DNA from: DAIOFH01 sp036745875
GTDB lineage: Bacteria; Planctomycetota; SZUA-567
Assembly (NCBI GenBank): GCA_036745875.1
Contig: DAIOFH010000057.1
Span: 1 to 23,688 of the forward strand
Reading direction: 5' to 3'
Length of the DNA stretch: 23,688 bases
Part shown: positions 20,604 to 23,688 of the stretch, in pieces
How the letters are laid out: every line of letters starts with the position of its first letter
How positions within the stretch are numbered: the stretch's first letter is position 1
Position numbers and translations under genes: made by a program
Notes under the pieces: model-generated
Database searches by the model: none
Seen by the model: only the letters and a program-made list of their open reading frames with translations
Told to the model about the DNA's origin: nothing

Positions 20604-21878
20604 ATGGCTGCGATGAGAATGTTTGCCATCGGTTTGTTGTGTCTCGCGACCTGCGCCGCGCAGGCCGGTGAAACGCTCAAGGTCTGGCACCACGGCGGCA
20701 GGGTACAGCAGGAACGCGAATCAATAGAACGCATTCTCAAGGATTGGTCCGCAGAAAACCCCGACTATCCGGCCGAATACGTCCTCCTCCCCGAGGGCGC
20801 ATACAACGAACAGGTCCAGGCGGCCGCCATGGCCAACCAACTCCCCGACCTCCTGGACTTCGACGCGTCGAACTACGCCAACTATGCCTGGGCCGGTTAC
20901 CTTGTTCCCTTGAATGATTACTATCCCGCTTCATTTTTCGAACGCTTCATACCTTCCATCCTGGACCAAGGCCGCTACGACCCCGACGGGAAGTACTACT
21001 CCCTCGGCTGGTTCGACTCGGCGACCTGCATTTGGGTAAACAAGCCGATGCTTGAAAAAGCCGGCGTCCGCATCCCCAAAGGGATCAACGACCCCTGGAC
21101 ACGCGAAGAATTCGACGCCGCGCTGGCTGCGCTGAAAACGTCGGGCGTCGAATACCCCCTCGACCTGAAATTGAACTACGGCAAGGGCGAATCCTATTGC
21201 TACGGATTTGGCCCGGTCATCCAGTCTTTCGGCGCGGACATCATCAACCGCGACACCTGGCGCGCCAAGGGCACCCTCGACTCCGATGCCGCAGTCGACG
21301 CCATGACCATGGTGCAGGAATGGATCAAGAACGGCTACGTGGTTCCCGCATCGCTCGGCGACGACGCATTCTATGGTTCGCGCAAGGCCGCCATGGTGTA
21401 CACCGGCATGTGGATGTGGGGCCCGCATCACGAGAACCTCGGAAGCGACCTTGGCGTTATCGCCATGCCCAACTGGGGCGGCAGGCAGGTAAGCGCCATG
21501 GGCTCGTGGTGCTGGGGCATTACCTCCATCGGAAAAAACAAGGACAAAACTGCCGAACTCCTGGCATTCATGATGCAGGACAAGTATGTCCTCCAGCAGG
21601 CCAACCTCTCCGGCGCGATTCCGGCGACCTATGAGGCGGCGAAGAATTCCGACCTCTACAAGCAGGGCGGTCCCTTGAACATCCTTTTCCAGGAACTCGA
21701 ACACTTCGCCATTCCGCGTCCAGCCCACCCGGCCTATCCCACCATCACCGCCGCCGTCGCCCAGATGGTCGCAGACGTCATCGACGGCCGCGACGTCAGG
21801 GATTCGCTGGAAGAAGCCGCCGACACGATCGACATGGACATCGAAGACAACCAGGGCTATCCGCCGTTCGGCGAATAA
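20604..21878 (+). CDS. Sugar ABC transporter, periplasmic binding protein
   Basis: This 424-residue extracellular solute-binding protein of family 1 (CUT1, maltose/oligosaccharide type) has a signal peptide (MAAMRMFAIGLLCLATCAAQ, cleaved near AQAGE). The mature start ETLKVWHHGG is typical, with MANQLPDLLDFDASNYANYA, YLVPLNDYYP, WVNKPMLEKAGVRIPK and the hinge region AMVYTGMWMWGPHHENLG following. Aromatic residues are frequent, as in carbohydrate pockets. ATG 20604 has a strong GGAGGA site; the frame extends to 20484 without an RBS. The 157 bases after lacI hold a small hairpin (CTGCCG/CGGCAG at 20518-20531) but no copy of the operator and no strong promoter, so the operon is probably transcribed from the lacI promoter. 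Two permeases follow. Confidence 0.93.
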   Translation: MAAMRMFAIGLLCLATCAAQAGETLKVWHHGGRVQQERESIERILKDWSAENPDYPAEYVLLPEGAYNEQVQAAAMANQLPDLLDFDASNYANYAWAGYLVPLNDYYPASFFERFIPSILDQGRYDPDGKYYSLGWFDSATCIWVNKPMLEKAGVRIPKGINDPWTREEFDAALAALKTSGVEYPLDLKLNYGKGESYCYGFGPVIQSFGADIINRDTWRAKGTLDSDAAVDAMTMVQEWIKNGYVVPASLGDDAFYGSRKAAMVYTGMWMWGPHHENLGSDLGVIAMPNWGGRQVSAMGSWCWGITSIGKNKDKTAELLAFMMQDKYVLQQANLSGAIPATYEAAKNSDLYKQGGPLNILFQELEHFAIPRPAHPAYPTITAAVAQMVADVIDGRDVRDSLEEAADTIDMDIEDNQGYPPFGE

Positions 21879-21947
21879 TCGAGATTTGCCTGCCGGGCTG
21901 GCGTAGCTTTCCCGCCGCCCGCCCGGCGTTCCACAAAGGAATACCCC

Positions 21948-22847
21948 ATGCAAAGACTACGCGACAGGGAAGGCCTGAGCGCCTGGGGCGTCATGGCTCC
22001 GGCACTTGTCCTGATCCTGGTTTTCATCGTCGCGCCATTCATCCTCGCCGTGATCCTGTCGTTTTCGGACCAGCGGCTGGTGCCGAATCCGAAATTGGCC
22101 ACCCGCTTCGTCGGCTGGCTCAATTACCAGCGCATCCTCGGCGACAAGAATTTCCTCCAGGCCTTCTGGAACACGGCCGTTTTCGCCGTCATCGTGACGC
22201 CGGTGCAGTCCGGGCTCGCGCTCGCGGTGGCGATGCTCGTCAACGCCAAGCTGCCCGCGAGGAACATCCTGCGCGGCGTGTATTTTCTGCCTACCGTCAT
22301 GCCGATGGTGGTCGTCTCCATCGCCTGGGCCTGCCTCTACCGCCTGGACGGCTTTTTCAACCAGCTGTTGACGACCGTCTCCTCCGGTTATATCCAGCCC
22401 GTCGCCTGGCTGCAAAACGACTCGACCGCCATGCTCTCAATCATTGCCTTGTCGGCATGGCAGGGCTTCGGCTTCCAGATGGTCATCTACCTCGCCGGCC
22501 TGCAAAGCATCAACCCGGAACTGTACGAGGCGGCGAGGGTGGAAGGCGCGGGCCGCTGGGGCGAATTTTGGCATGTCACGATGCCGGGCCTCAGGAACAC
22601 CCATATATTCGTCATCGTCACCACGACGATAGCCTCGTTCAAATTGTTCACCCAGGTGCAGATGCTGACCCAGGGCGGCCCCAGGGGGGCGACCAATACG
22701 GTTACGCGCTACCTGTATGAAATCGGCTTTTCGCGCGGGCGCGTCGGTCAGGCCGCCGCGGTTGCGGTGGTGTTTTTCCTCGTCGTGCTGTTGATCAGCC
22801 TGGCGCAGAGACTGTTCCTCAAGGAAGAGCGGGAGGGAAGGGTATGA
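21948..22847 (+). CDS. Sugar ABC transporter permease, MalF type
   Basis: This 299-residue inner-membrane permease has six membrane segments. The first is in WGVMAPALVLILVFIVAPFI (about 10-29). The EAA loop that contacts the ATPase reads YEAARVEGAGRWGEFWHVTM then PGL (about 193-214), with the conserved EAA, G and P residues. AAGGAA lies about 7 bases before the ATG, 69 bases after the binding-protein gene. Its stop overlaps the start of the MalG-like gene. The imported sugar is not known. No ATP-binding subunit occurs in the window; such importers often share a single ATPase encoded elsewhere. Confidence 0.93.
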   Translation: MQRLRDREGLSAWGVMAPALVLILVFIVAPFILAVILSFSDQRLVPNPKLATRFVGWLNYQRILGDKNFLQAFWNTAVFAVIVTPVQSGLALAVAMLVNAKLPARNILRGVYFLPTVMPMVVVSIAWACLYRLDGFFNQLLTTVSSGYIQPVAWLQNDSTAMLSIIALSAWQGFGFQMVIYLAGLQSINPELYEAARVEGAGRWGEFWHVTMPGLRNTHIFVIVTTTIASFKLFTQVQMLTQGGPRGATNTVTRYLYEIGFSRGRVGQAAAVAVVFFLVVLLISLAQRLFLKEEREGRV

Positions 22848-23688
22848 AAACAACCACGGAGAAAACCCTCCTTGTCGCCATCGCCATTGTCATGGTGGTC
22901 GTGGTTCTCGGACCGTTGTGGCTGCTGATAGCCACGTCCCTCAAAGGCGATGAAAACAAGATCATGCTCGATCTCGGCAGCCTCAAGGCGTTTTGGGTCT
23001 CGCTGTCCGAAATGAGCCTGGAAAACTACCGCGAAGTGATCGCCGACGCCCAGTCGCCCGTGCTCCTGTTCCTCCGGAATTCCATAGCCATCGTCTTCGG
23101 CATCGTCTTTTTCGGGGTGTTCGTCAACTCGCTTTGCGCCTACTCGCTCGCCCGCCTGAAGTTCAAGGGCAGAGCGGTGGTGCTGGGGATCGTGGTGGCG
23201 CTGATCATCATCCCGACGGAAGCGATCGCCGTGCCGCTACTCCTGATGTGCAACCGCATGGATCTGCTGGACACGCTGACCGTGCAGATACTGCCGTTCA
23301 TCGCCCACCCGTTTTCCATATACCTGTTCTACCAGTTTTTCGCCAAGCTCCCGAAGGACCTCGACGAAGCGGCATTGGTGGAGGGGGCGAGCCCGCTGCA
23401 GATATATTGGAAAATCATCATGCCCTTGTCGCTCCCGGTAGTTTCGACAGTGGCGATCCTCCAGAGCCTGGAGTATTGGAACTCCTACCTCTGGCCGCTG
23501 ATGGCGACGAGGGACACAAGCGTGCGCCCCGTTTCCCTTGGCCTTGCCTCGTTTTTCAGCACGCCGCCGCCGATATGGGGCAACTTGATGGCGTTCTCCG
23601 TGTTGATTTCGCTGCCCATTCTCGTCGTCTATCTCGTCGGACCTGAAAAACCTCAACAGCCCAGGCGAAGCCAATTCCGGCTGGCGCC
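22844..23688 (+). CDS. Sugar ABC transporter permease, MalG type, incomplete at window edge
   Basis: The start ATG overlaps the previous stop (ATGA) and has GGGAAGGG just before it. The frame stays open for 281 codons to the edge. Membrane segments begin with LLVAIAIVMVVVVLGPLWLL and the common IATSLKGDEN. The EAA loop reads DEAALVEGASPLQIYWKIIM then PLSLP (about 185-209). SLGLASFFSTPPPIWGNLMA and then FSVLISLPILVVYLV follow the normal MalG end. After that, instead of a short RYF-type tail and a stop, the frame reads PEKPQQPRRSQFRLA, which looks out of frame. A junction or frameshift near 23640 is suspected, so the last about 15 residues may not be genuine. Confidence 0.88.
   Translation, partial: MKTTTEKTLLVAIAIVMVVVVLGPLWLLIATSLKGDENKIMLDLGSLKAFWVSLSEMSLENYREVIADAQSPVLLFLRNSIAIVFGIVFFGVFVNSLCAYSLARLKFKGRAVVLGIVVALIIIPTEAIAVPLLLMCNRMDLLDTLTVQILPFIAHPFSIYLFYQFFAKLPKDLDEAALVEGASPLQIYWKIIMPLSLPVVSTVAILQSLEYWNSYLWPLMATRDTSVRPVSLGLASFFSTPPPIWGNLMAFSVLISLPILVVYLVGPEKPQQPRRSQFRLA

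Overview
The window is about 23.7 kb of GC-rich bacterial chromosome, densely coded with GC-rich third codon positions. It has Gram-negative traits: exported periplasmic-type proteins and an RfaE2-type heptose nucleotidyltransferase domain. The mix of an unusual chemoreceptor, several sugar ABC loci, ribulokinase, SerC and palindromic intergenic repeats would suit a fermentative sugar user, possibly of the PVC/Lentisphaerae kind. No marker here fixes the phylum, so that placement is a weak inference.

Layout. Positions 1-129 (-) hold the 5' part of tmRNA, cut by the window edge and not visible as an ORF. A small two-helix membrane protein (214-489, -) and an MFS transporter (664-1845, -) follow. 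A chemoreceptor gene (2405-4465, +) has a leader with a strong intrinsic terminator directly before its RBS and an upstream hairpin whose loop is complementary to the terminator loop. Next come an exported GyrI-like protein and a pentapeptide-repeat protein (minus strand, an operon). carA-carB (6231-10701, +) also sits behind a leader terminator. CarA has lost the catalytic cysteine of its glutaminase site and several glutamine-binding residues, while CarB is essentially intact; this predicts an ammonia-using carbamoyl-phosphate synthetase. An exported alpha/beta hydrolase follows (-).

Positions 11726-14465 are a scarred sugar locus. The C-terminal half of a DeoR-family regulator (-) abuts the C-terminal half of ribulokinase (+). 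Then comes an RBS and start codon with no gene of its own, the last quarter of an RbsA-type ATPase, and an intact RbsC-type permease. At least two deletion-like (or assembly) junctions are implied, at about 12070 and about 13120. A third discontinuity is suspected in the malG-like gene at about 23640.

The right part holds an ABC exporter (-), serC (-), a divergent heptose-adenylyltransferase/Nudix fusion (+), and a LacI-regulated sugar ABC operon. In that operon, lacI has two palindromic operators and a clear promoter, followed by a binding protein, a MalF-like permease and a MalG-like permease that runs off the edge. No ATPase for this importer lies in the window.

Three families of dispersed palindromic repeats fill the intergenic spaces: a ~140-bp MITE-like element (three copies, all in the same orientation), a ~187-bp nested inverted repeat (one full and one partial copy), and REP-like hairpins of the CCCTCACCC/GGGGGCGAGGG type. 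No transposase, CRISPR array or tRNA was seen.
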